Shown: positions 42,571 through 52,102, numbered from the stretch's first letter. The stretch: DNA of 64,000 nucleotides from DASXMT01 sp963755985 (GCA_963755985.1 CAVWLO010000005.1:248001-312000); one strand, 5' to 3'. Program-made: numbers and translations. Notes: generated from the letters alone by a model not told the origin.

Positions 42571-44160
42571 ATGACCGACCTGGCGCCCGTGGGGCGAGAC
42601 AAGCCGGCGGCAGAGCTGACCGCCGACGACCTGCCCACCTATCCACCGACCCTGTGGGAGTTGCTGGAGCTTCGGGCGTCGGCCACCCCGGACCGGGTGC
42701 TGCTCGAGGATGACACGGGCCGCACCATGACGGCGGCCCAGTGGCGGGACACCGCTGAGCAGGTGGCGGCGGCCCTCTATGCCCGGGGGATCGAGGCCGA
42801 CACCCCCGTCAGTTGGCAGCTGCCCACCACCCTCGAGGCCGCGGTGCTGTTGCTGGCCCTGGCCCGATTGGGGGCGGTCGAGAACCCCATCATCCCCATC
42901 CTGCGTCACCGCGAGGTCAGCTTCATCGTGGGCCAGACCGGCGCCCGGCTGCTCATCACCCCGAGCGTCTGGCGTAACTTCGACTATGCCGCCCTGGCCC
43001 GCGACGTGGCCGACAGCCACGGCTGCGAGACCCTGGTGCTCGACCGGGGAGGACTGCCGCTGGGCGATCCCTCGAACCTGCCTCCGCCCCCCACCGGTGA
43101 GGGCGATCCCGTCCGGCACATCTTCTACTCGTCGGGAACGACGGCGGAGCCGAAGGGGGCCCGGCACACGGACCTGTCCCTCATGTCCACGGCCAACGGC
43201 CCGATCCTGAATGCCAGCAGCAACGACATCATGCCCCTCCCCTATCCCTACACCCACGTCGGGGGCTTCGCCATCACCGTCTCGACCCTCTACACCGGAT
43301 CGCGGATCCTCATGATCGAGATCTTCGACCCGGTCAAGAGCCCGCTGGTCATGTCCGAACGCGGTGCCACCCGGCTCGGCAGCTCTCTCCCCTTCTTCAT
43401 CGCCTATGCCGAAGCCCAGCGGCACCACGGCCCCGAGCCGCTGTTCCCCAACCTCGTGTCCCTGTCCTCCGGTGGGGCCCCCAAGCCCCCCGAGCTCTTC
43501 TACGAGATGAAGGAGCTCTTCGGCGTGCCCATCCTGTCGGCCTGGGGCCTGACCGAGTTCCCCATCGCCACCGCCTCGTTCATGGACGACCTGGACGAGG
43601 ACCTGGCCGTGGCCGAGGGCCGAGTGCTCCCGGGCATCGATCTCAAGATCGTCTCCCCTGACGGCACCGTGCTCCCCCCGGGCGAAGAGGGGGAGGTCCT
43701 GGTGCGTGGGCCCCAGGCTCTGAAGGGCTACGTCGACGCCAGCCTGGACGCGGCCGCCTTTGACGGCGATGGCTTCTTCCGGACCGGGGACCTGGGCGTC
43801 GTCGGCCCCCGGGGCCACCTCCGGATCACGGGCCGGACCAAGGACATCATCATCCGCAATGCCGAGAACCTCTCGGCCCTGGAGATCGAAGGCGTCGTCT
43901 ATACCCACCCCAAGGTGTCCGATGTGGCCGTCATCGGCGTCCCCGATCCGAGGACGGGCGAGCGGGCCTGTGCCGTGGTGGTACTGGCCGAGGGCGAGGG
44001 CTCGCTGACCTTGACCGAGGTGGTCGAGCACTGCCGGTCCCACGAGCTGGCCAACCAGAAGATACCCGAGCGCCTGGAGATCGTGACCGAACTGCCCCGC
44101 AACCCCATGGGCAAGATCCTGAAGCAGGAGCTGCGCCGGCAGTTCTCGGCGCCGACCTGA
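42571..44160 (+). CDS. AMP-dependent acyl-CoA synthetase/ligase
   Basis: 529-residue adenylate-forming enzyme that activates a carboxylic acid to its CoA thioester. Motifs: HIFYSSGTTAEPKGARHTDL (P-loop A3), ILSAWGLTEFPIATASF (A5), FRTGDLGVVGPRGHLRITGR (A7/A8), IIIRNAENLSALEIEGVV, and NPMGKILKQELRRQF with the catalytic C-terminal Lys (A10). Similarity is to cyclohexanecarboxylate or medium/long-chain acyl-CoA ligases. ATG at 42571 with AAGGGGG upstream. It probably feeds the thiolase and other acyl-CoA enzymes further on. Convergent with the sulfotransferase. Confidence 0.92.
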   Translation: MTDLAPVGRDKPAAELTADDLPTYPPTLWELLELRASATPDRVLLEDDTGRTMTAAQWRDTAEQVAAALYARGIEADTPVSWQLPTTLEAAVLLLALARLGAVENPIIPILRHREVSFIVGQTGARLLITPSVWRNFDYAALARDVADSHGCETLVLDRGGLPLGDPSNLPPPPTGEGDPVRHIFYSSGTTAEPKGARHTDLSLMSTANGPILNASSNDIMPLPYPYTHVGGFAITVSTLYTGSRILMIEIFDPVKSPLVMSERGATRLGSSLPFFIAYAEAQRHHGPEPLFPNLVSLSSGGAPKPPELFYEMKELFGVPILSAWGLTEFPIATASFMDDLDEDLAVAEGRVLPGIDLKIVSPDGTVLPPGEEGEVLVRGPQALKGYVDASLDAAAFDGDGFFRTGDLGVVGPRGHLRITGRTKDIIIRNAENLSALEIEGVVYTHPKVSDVAVIGVPDPRTGERACAVVVLAEGEGSLTLTEVVEHCRSHELANQKIPERLEIVTELPRNPMGKILKQELRRQFSAPT

Positions 44161-44210
44161 CGATCGATCAGGCCACTACCTCGTCGTCGGCCCTCAGGCC
44201 ACATCGGGCC

Positions 44211-45506
44211 TCAGTGGTCCCTCCTCGGTCCGGCATCGGCGGGCGCCGTCTCCTTCTCGACGCCGAAGCGCTCATAATAGAAGTCCAGGGCCTCGGCTCG
44301 CTCCATCCTGTCGATGCCGAGGACCTCGGGTTGGTAGACGATCGTTCCGTTGCGCCCCCGGGGATGGCCGCCCACGAAGTCCTCCATGGCCCGGCGTGAC
44401 CGGGTGGTGAAGGGCTGGTCGGCCAGCGCGTAGATGCGCTCCACGGTTTCGAGTTCGTGGGCCATGAACCTGTTGAACTGGACGTCGACGGACTGCTCGG
44501 CCGGCAGCCGGTCTCGGTCGTGGGCGCACGCTCGGAAGAGGTCCTCGCAGCGCGCCGACCAGTAACGGCCCATGGCCATCGGGTCGACCCGATCGGTCGC
44601 CATCCGGGACGAGTAGGTGACCATCGTCGTCATGGAGATGGTCACGGCCACCGGGTCCCGGTGGGGCACGACGAACGTGGCGTCCGGGAAGGTGGACAAC
44701 AGAGGCCCGAACTGCTCGAGATGCTGCGGAGACTTGAGGACCCAGCGCCGGCCGCCGCGGAGCCACTGCATGACTTTCAAGATGGTCTTCAGGTACTGGT
44801 ACGAGGAGGTCTGGTCCTCCGCCATGTAGTGGTCCCGCCAGGTCGGCACCAGCCCCTGGGTCTCGAACAGCATGGTCGAGCAGTCGATGGCCAGGAGCTG
44901 GATCTCCTCGTGCACGTGCTCGACTGTCATCTCGTGCATCCGATTGAAGTAGGGGAGCGTGGCATCGAGCATCTCGAGTCCGAAGGCGGCCCGGGCCATC
45001 CGGGGATCAGGCGTACCCGGTGCCGGCCGTTCGTGGTCGGCCAACACCGGCTCGAGGCTCTCCCAGTAGGGGAGGGACCGCAACGCCGGGTCGGCACTGA
45101 TCAGGTTGTGCAGGTGGGTGGTGCCCGTGCGGGGCAGTCCGCAGATGATGATCGGTCGCTCGATGCGGATGTCGTGGATCTCCGGATGCCGTGCGAGCAG
45201 GTCCTCGATCAGGAGCCGGTTCTTCAAGAACTGGACAAGCTGCGAGTACCAGGCCACCACGCCCGAGGGGGACAGGTCGGCTTCCTGGCGCAAGGCCCCG
45301 CACAGCACCTCGAGCCGACGCCCGAAGGCGGGGTCGCCGAAATCGCTGAGACCCGTCTCCTGGCTGGCTGCTCCGGTCAGGGCGTCGAGCTCGAGCGGGC
45401 AGCCTGCCGCCACGTCCACCAGTGACGCCCGGAGCTGGTCGACCTCCGGGCTGAACCGAGGCGATGCAAGATCGTCGAGCACGACCGGCGCCGGGCGACC
45501 GCTCAT
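44211..45506 (-). CDS. PAPS-dependent sulfotransferase family protein
   Basis: 431-residue member of the Sulfotransfer_3 family found in mycobacteria and marine actinobacteria. PAPS 5-prime phosphate loop: RPIIICGLPRTGTTHLHNLI; 3-prime phosphate region: ATFVVPHRDPVAVTISMTTM; preceding helices match the family (WYSQLVQFLKNRLLIEDLLA), and RRWVLKSPQHLEQFGPLLST is highly typical. ATG 45506 overlaps the DUF1214 stop (ATGA), so both are made together. It would sulfate a hydroxylated lipid or steroid, but no substrate can be assigned. An open frame extends upstream through the neighbour by chance. Confidence 0.9.
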   Translation of the reverse strand: MSGRPAPVVLDDLASPRFSPEVDQLRASLVDVAAGCPLELDALTGAASQETGLSDFGDPAFGRRLEVLCGALRQEADLSPSGVVAWYSQLVQFLKNRLLIEDLLARHPEIHDIRIERPIIICGLPRTGTTHLHNLISADPALRSLPYWESLEPVLADHERPAPGTPDPRMARAAFGLEMLDATLPYFNRMHEMTVEHVHEEIQLLAIDCSTMLFETQGLVPTWRDHYMAEDQTSSYQYLKTILKVMQWLRGGRRWVLKSPQHLEQFGPLLSTFPDATFVVPHRDPVAVTISMTTMVTYSSRMATDRVDPMAMGRYWSARCEDLFRACAHDRDRLPAEQSVDVQFNRFMAHELETVERIYALADQPFTTRSRRAMEDFVGGHPRGRNGTIVYQPEVLGIDRMERAEALDFYYERFGVEKETAPADAGPRRDH

Positions 45507-46625
45507 GAAGCTCGTGACCCTCTCGACGCCATCGTCCCGGGCCCAATGGTGACGACCCGGGTCGTGGGCCTGGCCGGGGTGACGTCGGGGAGGAACCAAC
45601 GGAACCAGATCCGGCCCCGCTCGTGGCCGGCGGTCGAGATCCAGTTGGCATGGCCCGGATCCCGACGCGCCACCACCACCCGCCACGAGCCGTCGGGCTC
45701 GTACTCGAGCTGGAAGCCGTTCAGGGTGACCCGCTCGTAGTCGTAGTCGTAGGTGTGAAGGAACTGGTTCCACAGGCAGATGTTCCAAAAGGCGCACACC
45801 GGCGAGGTGCCCTCGATGACCAGAGCCTGGTCGGGGCCGAGCTCGTAGCTCCCCATGGCGTAGGCCGCGTCCCCGGCCGCCCACCCGAACGTCTCGGTCG
45901 GCACCGGATAGGGCTCGTCGACGGTGTTCGGCTGGCCCAGGGCGATCGGGGCGATGCGGGCCTGGTCGCGGATCCAGGTGAGCGTGGCCCTGAACCGGCG
46001 GGCCAGATCGGCGTCGCTCTCCCGCCGGGTGGCGGGCGGGTCCACCGCCCGGATGTGCCACTGGGCCCGCCGTCCGTGGTCCGGGTCGGCCAAGTAGTCC
46101 CGGGTGATCGCGCACACGGCATCGGGCTCCAGCTTGATCCAGTCCCCGTCGTGGGAATCGGGGCTCAACACGATCGAGTAGGTGCCGTCCTCGGCGATTT
46201 CCAGAGCAGCGATCGTTGATGGTGGCCACGATCCGGTCCGAGTACCGGCCGTCGGATGGCCCCCCATAGACGGTGAGCGAGAGGTACACGGCGTCCCCCA
46301 CCCGACCGGTGACGATGTAGGTCCGGGTTGGATCGAGCGGGGCGAATTGATAGAAGGCATCGGCGTTGTCCCCGCCCCACTTCCGGTAGGGACCAACGAT
46401 GTCCACGAACCGAGGACGATCGGGGTCAGCCCACATGTTGGCGTCGAGCCCGACGCCCAGGATGGTGAAGATCCACTTGTACCCCTCGAGCAGGCTCTGC
46501 TCGTCCAGGTTCACCCCCTGCCCGTTGATGCGGCGTTCCAGTGCCCGGAGCTCGTCGACCAGCTCGTCGAAGACGGCCGCCGTGAGGGGCGCAGCCGCGG
46601 GAGGTGTGGCCTCGTCTCGTTCCAT
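45503..46625 (-). pseudogene. DUF1214-domain protein with one frameshift
   Basis: About 373 residues after removing one base. The N-terminal part (ATG 46625) runs LLEGYKWIFTILGVGLDANM, FVDIVGPYRKWGGDNADAFY and TYIVTGRVGDAVYLSLTVYG; a single extra base at about 46207-46213 then shifts the frame; the rest reads ALEIAEDGTYSIVLSPD, WIKLEPDAVCAITRDYLADP, and a C-terminal domain with FWNICLWNQFLHTYDYDYER. DUF1214 proteins occur beside sulfotransferases and cytochromes in actinobacteria, function unproven. Length and conserved frame on both sides suggest consensus error rather than old decay. Co-translated with the sulfotransferase. Confidence 0.82.
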
Positions 46626-46667
46626 CGGTGATCTTCTCCTACTGCTCCAGCGGCTGAGGCGGCAATT

Positions 46668-46740
46668 GTGCCCCGTTCCGGTGCCCCGTGCTCGCTCGAT
46701 TCCACCCCTGGCGATCCGGCGTGGAATGCTGTCGGGGCAC
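46668..46740 (+). promoter_or_regulatory. Nested inverted and direct repeats in front of the luciferase-like gene
   Basis: GTGCCCCGT occurs at 46668 and 46681. GTGCCCCG (46681-46688) is also inverted as CGGGGCAC (46733-46740). Inside lie ATTCCAC (46699-46705) and its inverse GTGGAAT (46721-46727) around 15 bases. The whole block ends four bases before the ribosome site region of the gene starting at 46754. It could fold in the 5-prime RNA or be a compound operator. Confidence 0.45.
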
Positions 46741-46753
46741 GAGGGGAGATGCG

Positions 46754-47900
46754 ATGCACTGCGGAGTCATGGTCACGGGGTACAACCAGGGCGACTGGCC
46801 CCGATTGATGGCCGGCGACTACGACCGCCCGCCCGAGGTCCCCGACTACGGTCAACATGGACAACACCCTGTACATGGGCGAGCTGGTCGAGCCGCTCGG
46901 CTTCGACTCGATCTGGGCCACCGAGCACTACGGGTCGGCCTACTCGATGCAGCCGAACCCGCTGCAGTGGCTGGCCTACTGGGCCGGGCGGACCTCACGG
47001 GTCGACATGGGGACGGCGGTGATCGTGGCGCCGTGGTGGAACCCGGTCCGGCTGGCCCACGAGATCTCCATGCTCGACATCCTCCTCCAGGGCCGCCGGC
47101 TCCACCTGGGCATCGGCCGGGGCGTGGCGCCCCACGAGTACGCCTCCCTCGGTATCCCGATCGAGGAGTCGCACACCTACTTCTACGACGTGGTCAACGC
47201 CATCCGGGCATCCGACGGCGCCGAGCGGTTCACCTTCGACGGCCAGGTGTTCAAGATCCCGCCCACCACCATCCGGCCCCAGGCCCGCCACAAGGGCGAT
47301 CTCACCACCTACATCAAGGCGGCCTTCACCACCGACAAGTCCGCTCGGCTGGCCGCCGAGAACGGCCTCGGCCAGATGTTCGTCTCCGACGACGACCTGG
47401 CCGGCATGACGGACAAGGTCCAGGGGTTCAACCAGATCCGGGCCGAGCTGGGCCTGCCGCCCGACCAGCCGACCACGCTGCTGTGGATGTACTGCGCCGA
47501 GACCTCGTCGGAGGCCGAGGAGGGGTGGGAGTACTTCCGCAACCAACAGCTGGCCGCCCAGCACCACTACTTCGAGTGGAACAACCCCGGCTTCGAGGGG
47601 GTCAAGGGCTACGAGGAGTACCTCACCCGCCAGACAGCCGATGTCGGCCACGCCGACGCCAGCCTCGAGAGCCACCGCCAGACCCAGCCCATCGGCACCC
47701 CCGACCAGATCATCGACAGGCTCAAGACCCTCCAGTGGGCCATCAGCCTCGAAGAGCTGGTCATCCACGTCTTCTACGGCGGCATGCCCCGGGACAAGGC
47801 CGAGAGGAGCCTCCGTCTCTTCGCCGAGAAGGTACTGCCTGCGGTCCACGACATGGCCACGCCGATGAACCCCGCGTCGCTCGGCCGGTCCGGCCGCTAG
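46754..47900 (+). pseudogene. Luciferase-like (LLM class) flavin/F420 monooxygenase with one frameshift
   Basis: About 381 residues after removing one base. ATG 46754 (ribosome site GGGGAGA) starts MHCGVMVTGYNQGDWPRLMA and PPEVPDY; an extra G at 46850-46851 shifts the frame, after which VNMDNTLYMGELVEPLGFDS, IWATEHYGSAYSMQPNPLQW, GTAVIVAPWWNPVRLAHEIS and GRRLHLGIGRGVAPHEYASL follow. These are classic luciferase-family motifs; the C-terminus LEELVIHVFYGGMPRDKAER is also conserved. The cofactor (FMN or F420) cannot be told. An intact frame from ATG 46857 would lack the first beta strand. Consensus error is the simplest explanation. Confidence 0.85.
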
Positions 47901-47916
47901 CCGGTCGGCCCCGGAG

Positions 47917-48720
47917 GTGCCCGCCCAGCGTTCGACCATCCGAGGCGTCCAGCTGGTCTTCGAGGTGTCGGGTTCGGGGCCCGATCTGATCTGGGGCCAC
48001 GGGCTCTCGATGAACCGGACCAGTGACGCTGATCTGGGGCTCCTCGATTGGGGTCGGATCCCGGTCACCGTGGTCCGCTACGACGCCCGAGGCCACGGTG
48101 GGTCCGAGTCGAGTCCGGAGCTCGGCGACTACAGCTGGTCGGAGCTGGCCCGCGACCAGCTGGCCCTGGCCAACGCGCTGGGCATCGGGGACTACGTGGC
48201 CGCTGGCGCCTCGATGGGCTGTGGCACCGCGTTGCACGCTGCCGTCCTCGGTGGCGGGCGGGTGCGAGCCCTCGTGCTCGCCCTCCCGCCCACGGCGTGG
48301 GAGGCCCGGGCCGGCCAGGCCGAGCAGTGGGAACTGGCCGCCACTGTCATCGAGAAGGAGGGCGTGGAAGCCCTCATCGCCGCCCGAGCCGAACTCGACC
48401 CCCCGGACCCGTTCGTGGGCGACGAGCTGCGGCGTGAGCAGCTGGCCGCGGCCACCCGGGCGTGGGACCCGGATCGACTGGCCCTGGTCATGCGGGGCGC
48501 GACCAGGGCCAACCTGCCCGATCGGGCCGACATAGCCGGCATCGGGGTCCCCGTCCTCATCCTGGCCTGGACGGGGGACCCGGTCCATCCGGTGTCGACG
48601 GCGGAGGAACTGCACTCGCTCCTTCCCGACGCCGAGCTCCATGTCGCCTCCACTCGCTCGGACCTGAGCACGTGGACCACTCGGACCAGACAGTTCCTGC
48701 AGCGGGCTCTGCTTCCCTGA
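47917..48720 (+). CDS. Alpha/beta hydrolase
   Basis: 267-residue alpha/beta hydrolase. Oxyanion strand DLIWGHGLSMNRT, then VVRYDARGHGGSESSPELGD, the nucleophile elbow AAGASMGCGTALHAAV (Ser), and the acid Asp in LILAWTGDPVHPVSTAEELH. The usual C-terminal catalytic His is not obvious (AELHVASTRSDLSTW has His-Val), so activity may differ. GTG at 47917, 17 bases after the luciferase-like gene, so same operon. Probably an esterase or C-C hydrolase in that pathway. Confidence 0.85.
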   Translation: MPAQRSTIRGVQLVFEVSGSGPDLIWGHGLSMNRTSDADLGLLDWGRIPVTVVRYDARGHGGSESSPELGDYSWSELARDQLALANALGIGDYVAAGASMGCGTALHAAVLGGGRVRALVLALPPTAWEARAGQAEQWELAATVIEKEGVEALIAARAELDPPDPFVGDELRREQLAAATRAWDPDRLALVMRGATRANLPDRADIAGIGVPVLILAWTGDPVHPVSTAEELHSLLPDAELHVASTRSDLSTWTTRTRQFLQRALLP

Positions 48721-49961
48721 CCGGGCCCCGATCGCCGTGGCCGGGGGCTGGTGGCCGTTCCTCTCGGGCCCAGCGGGTCGCGGTGACGGTCGTGTTCTTC
48801 CTACTCGGTGCCGGCTCGGGGGAGTGGGCGGCGCGGATACCCGCCTTCAAGAGCAGCCTGCACCTCTCGGCCGGCCTGCTCGGCCTGGTCCTGCTCGGGC
48901 CGGCGGTCGGGGCCGTGCTGGCCATGCCGGTCACCGGCGCCATGATGGCCACGGTGGCACCGCGGCGCATCGTCCAGGTTGCCTTCATCCCCTTCGGCGG
49001 GCTCCTGGCCGCGCTCAGCCTGGCCGGCTCGGCGTGGCAGCTCTTTGTGATCCTGCTCGGGTGGGGGGCCGCCGTCGGGACCATCGATGTGGCCATGAAC
49101 ACCGAGGCCGCCGCCCTCCAAGATCGTCTCGGCCGACTGGTCATGTCCCGTTTCCATGCCTCCTACAGCATCGGTGGCCTGGTCGGGGCGGGCACCGGCG
49201 CACTGGCCGCGGCGACCGGCGTCAGCGTCGCCGTCAACTTCCTGATCGCCGGCGTGGCCGTGGCGGCCATCGGGGCCATCGCCGCCCAGGCCTTCTCGTT
49301 GTCGGGCGATCGGCCGGGTCCGGTTGGGCCACCCGGCGCCGCGCCCTCGGCCGGTGAGCCCGAGCCCGCCGGGCGCCGTCCGCAACTCTCCTGGGTTCTC
49401 GTCGCCCTGGCCGCCATGGCCCTCGGGTGCTTTTTGGCCGAGGGGGCGGCAAACGACTGGAGCGCCGTGTACCTGCACGTGTCCCTGGATGCGGGGACCG
49501 GGTTGGCCGCCGTGGCCTACACCGTGTTCTCGTGTGCCATGGCCGCCGGTCGGCTCTTCGGTGACCACCTGGCTGAACGGATCGGGCCGGTGCGCCTGGT
49601 CCGGATCTCGGGGACCACGGCCGCGCTGGGCTTCGGTGCCGCACTGTTGGCCGACCGGGTGGGGGCGGCCCTCGCCGGGTTCGTGGTCCTCGGGCTGGGC
49701 CTGTCCGTCGTGGTCCCCGTGGTCTTCACGGCGGCCTCGCAGCTCGGACGGCCCGGTCCCTCGTTGGCCACGGTGTCCTCCGCCGGCTACCTCGGTCTCC
49801 TGGTCGGACCGGCACTGATCGGGGGCCTGGCCGAGGCCGTAGGCCTCCCGGGCGCCCTCGGCATCGTCGTGGTCCTGAGCGCGGCGACCGCGGTGCTCGC
49901 CGGGGCCGTTGCCCCGGGCCGAGGCGCGACGCCCCCCAGTCCGGGATCGCTCACGACGTGA
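48672..49961 (+). CDS. MFS transporter (sugar/YfcJ-like or efflux type)
   Basis: About 429 residues with 11-12 helices. First helix VTVVFFLLGAGSGEWAARIP, then HLSAGLLGLVLLGPAVGAVL and the mid-loop VMSRFHASYSIGGLVGAGTG, a pattern seen in the FucP/YbjJ-like MFS group (SxxSxGGxxG). A Pro/Gly-rich loop (DRPGPVGPPGAAPSAGEPEP) joins the two halves. The start is uncertain: GTG 48672 lies within the hydrolase end, and GTG 48783 is directly before helix 1. Same strand and overlapping the hydrolase gene; substrate unknown. Convergent with a phospholipase C remnant. Confidence 0.82.
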   Translation: MDHSDQTVPAAGSASLTGPRSPWPGAGGRSSRAQRVAVTVVFFLLGAGSGEWAARIPAFKSSLHLSAGLLGLVLLGPAVGAVLAMPVTGAMMATVAPRRIVQVAFIPFGGLLAALSLAGSAWQLFVILLGWGAAVGTIDVAMNTEAAALQDRLGRLVMSRFHASYSIGGLVGAGTGALAAATGVSVAVNFLIAGVAVAAIGAIAAQAFSLSGDRPGPVGPPGAAPSAGEPEPAGRRPQLSWVLVALAAMALGCFLAEGAANDWSAVYLHVSLDAGTGLAAVAYTVFSCAMAAGRLFGDHLAERIGPVRLVRISGTTAALGFGAALLADRVGAALAGFVVLGLGLSVVVPVVFTAASQLGRPGPSLATVSSAGYLGLLVGPALIGGLAEAVGLPGALGIVVVLSAATAVLAGAVAPGRGATPPSPGSLTT

Positions 49962-50029
49962 ACGCGTACTGTCTCCGGTGCTCGGCCCACCGGGCGGCGG
50001 CCCCTTTCGGGGGAGCAGCGAGCCGGCAG

Positions 50030-50612
50030 GGAGCGAGAGGCAGCGCCGACGCCTCGACGCCGGTGGCGACGGGGTGGAACCCGGGCGAGGTCGAGCTGGC
50101 CGCCAGGCGTTCCGGGGGGTTGGTCGACGAGATCCCCCGTTCCCTTGGTGGCCACGTTCCCCAACGCGGTGCCGGCGATGAGGAACCGCCGGTTCGGGTA
50201 GGTCTGGCCTCTCACCGAGCTGAAGTAGGGATCGCCGATCGGGAACTGGCGGGCCAGTGAGGAGTAGAACGGCAATTGCTCGGCGTCCAGGTAGCCCATG
50301 GAGGTGGCCCGCAGTGCCGGGCGAATCCCTGGTTGGTACCGCCGCTCCAGCACAGGTGGGATGTGTCCCAAGTCTGGGTGATGTCAGCATGGAGCGGCAC
50401 CACGGTGCTGGGCAACGGACAGGACGCGATGAAGTCGCCGTCGGGGCCGGGGTTGACGTTGACCGGTTTGCCCGTGCGGTCCAGGGTCAGGCCGTCGCCC
50501 CGGCCCAAGATGCCGAAGTGGTCGTCGAACGAGTGGTTCTCCATCATGAGCACCCGGCCACGAGCGCACCCCCGAGCAGGCTCCGCCGATCGAAGCGCCG
50601 CGCATCGCCCAC
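50030..50612 (-). pseudogene. Remnant of a phospholipase C/acid phosphatase family gene
   Basis: Fragments of a bacterial phosphoesterase (PLC_C/AcpA type) survive in three frames. GTG 50612 begins a Tat-like lipoprotein signal (DARRFDRRSLLGGALVAGCS). Next, directly joined in another frame, comes the catalytic start VLMMENHSFDDHFGILGRGD and PLHADITQTWDTSHLCWSGG; after one missing base near 50317-50321 the frame continues MGYLDAEQLPFYSSLARQFP, GDPYFSSVRGQTYPNRRFLI and AGTALGNVATKGTG. The roughly 30 residues normally between signal and catalytic motif are missing, and the second half of the enzyme is gone, replaced by the convergent MFS gene. This one is a true pseudogene whatever the consensus quality. 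Confidence 0.8.
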
Positions 50613-50659
50613 GAGGCCCACACGGTACACCGCATCGGCCCGCCGGCTCGGGTGCCCGA

Positions 50660-51601
50660 TCAGGCTCGGCAGGTGAGTGGGCGGCCGCCGTTGTAGGCGA
50701 CCATGTCCGACAGGGCGGCGCCCAGATCGATGCTCCCGCCGCGTGGCGTGCCCCCGAGCTCGGCGTAGGCGCGGTGGAGGTTGCCGACGATGCGCTCGGG
50801 ATCGGAGAGACCGGCGAACTCGCCGAGGTCGGCGTGGCGGGCGGCTTCGAGTGGGTCGAGGCCGGCCTCGATGCCCTGCGTGGCGGTGGCCAGAACGAAA
50901 CGCAGGTACGACGTGACCTGGTCGATGAGCTCGGGCCCGGCCACGGGCCCGTGGCCGGGGACGATCGTCTTGGCCCCGAGCGGTCGCACGACGGTGTCGA
51001 GGACATCGATGGTGCCGGCCACCGAGCCCATGAGCACGAACGGCGTGCCCTGGTTGAACAGCAGGTCGCCGCAGAAGAGGACCGAGCGTTCGGGCAGCCA
51101 TACGACCGAGTCATTGGTGGTGTGGGCGGCATCGCCGACATGGCGGACCTCGCACGCCAGGTCGTCCACCCAGACCGTCACAGTGTGCCGATACGTGAGG
51201 AAGGGCGGGGCCAGCTGCAGGGACCCCCAGTCGACGTCGTCCCAGATGCCGTGGAAGTCGGGCAGGCCTCCGGCCAGTACCTCGTCCCGGCACCGCTCGT
51301 GGGCCACGATCGTGGCCCCGGGGAAGAGGTAGTTGCCGTGGGTATGGTCGCCGTGGTGGTGGGTGTTGATCAGGGTCCTGATCGGTCGGTCGCTCAAGGC
51401 ACCGATGGTCTCGAGGTAGGCCCGGGTCCGCCGTTCGGTGGAACAGGCATCGACGCTGGTGACTCCCTGGTCGCCGAGCATGAACCCGGTGTTGTTGATG
51501 AACCAGCTCCCGTCGGGCTGGATGTAGGCGTAGACCCGGTCGCTGACCTCCTCTGCCCTGGGTGGTGCGAGGTTCGGGAGGTCACGATGCGTCGAACTCA
51601 A
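50660..51601 (-). CDS. Metallo-beta-lactamase fold hydrolase
   Basis: 313-residue MBL-fold protein from TTG 51601, with GGGAG six bases upstream. Zinc motif HHHGDHTHG in TLINTHHHGDHTHGNYLFPG, second-site His in VRHVGDAAHTTNDSVVW, Asp in LFCGDLLFNQGTPFVLMGS and final His in IVPGHGPVAGPELI. Resembles the quinoprotein-relay or SoxH-like branch common near degradation genes, not a resistance enzyme. It is divergent from the DUF1810 gene (75 bases). Confidence 0.9.
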   Translation of the reverse strand: MSSTHRDLPNLAPPRAEEVSDRVYAYIQPDGSWFINNTGFMLGDQGVTSVDACSTERRTRAYLETIGALSDRPIRTLINTHHHGDHTHGNYLFPGATIVAHERCRDEVLAGGLPDFHGIWDDVDWGSLQLAPPFLTYRHTVTVWVDDLACEVRHVGDAAHTTNDSVVWLPERSVLFCGDLLFNQGTPFVLMGSVAGTIDVLDTVVRPLGAKTIVPGHGPVAGPELIDQVTSYLRFVLATATQGIEAGLDPLEAARHADLGEFAGLSDPERIVGNLHRAYAELGGTPRGGSIDLGAALSDMVAYNGGRPLTCRA

Positions 51602-51676
51602 CGGATGCTCCCACCTCGGGTTGCTCAGGACTGTCCCGGTCGGGCAGATCCTATCGGGGCGCAGCAGAATAGGACG

Positions 51677-52102
51677 GTGGAGGACCACTACGTCCTGGAC
51701 CGGTTCGTCGAGGCCCAAGATGAAGGCCGGACCTACGATCGGGCCCTCGACGAGTTGCGTCGCGGTCGGAAGGCCAGCCACTGGATGTGGTTCGTGTTCC
51801 CGCAGGTCGCCGGCCTGGGTCACAGCCAGACTTCGAAACGGTTCGCCATCGCCTCCTTGGGCGAGGCGACGGCCTACCTGGGCCACGGCGTGCTGGGCCC
51901 GCGGCTGATCGAGTGCACCGGCATCGTCGCCGCATCAGGGGCTCGGAGTGCGGCCGAGATCTTCGGGAGCACCGACGCCAAGAAGCTCCACTCGTCGATG
52001 ACGCTGTTCCATCGGGCCGCACCGGACCAACCCCTGTTCGAGCAGGTCCTGGGGCGCTACTTCGACGGGCGCCCCGATGCGGCGACCGAGGACCGCATCT
52101 GA
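51677..52102 (+). CDS. DUF1810 family protein
   Basis: 141 residues, the usual length of DUF1810. Signature stretches: LDRFVEAQDEGRTYDRALDE, LRRGRKASHWMWFVFPQVAG, SQTSKRFAIASLGEATAYLG, and STDAKKLHSSMTLFHRA. GTG 51677 is the natural start. DUF1810 proteins (E. coli YfiM-unrelated, calpastatin-like name in some databases) are related to the NADAR/ribosyl-phosphate-binding fold by some accounts, but the function is unproven. Stand-alone. Confidence 0.9.
   Translation: MEDHYVLDRFVEAQDEGRTYDRALDELRRGRKASHWMWFVFPQVAGLGHSQTSKRFAIASLGEATAYLGHGVLGPRLIECTGIVAASGARSAAEIFGSTDAKKLHSSMTLFHRAAPDQPLFEQVLGRYFDGRPDAATEDRI

Noticed and set aside
44211..46625. One 804-residue DUF1214-sulfotransferase fusion protein
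   Set aside because: The continuous frame is accidental; the DUF1214 part shifts frame near 46210 and ends at 45503, overlapping a separate sulfotransferase ATG at 45506.
50660..51601. Possible beta-lactamase
   Set aside because: It has the zinc-binding MBL fold but no signal peptide and none of the sequence features of true beta-lactamases.
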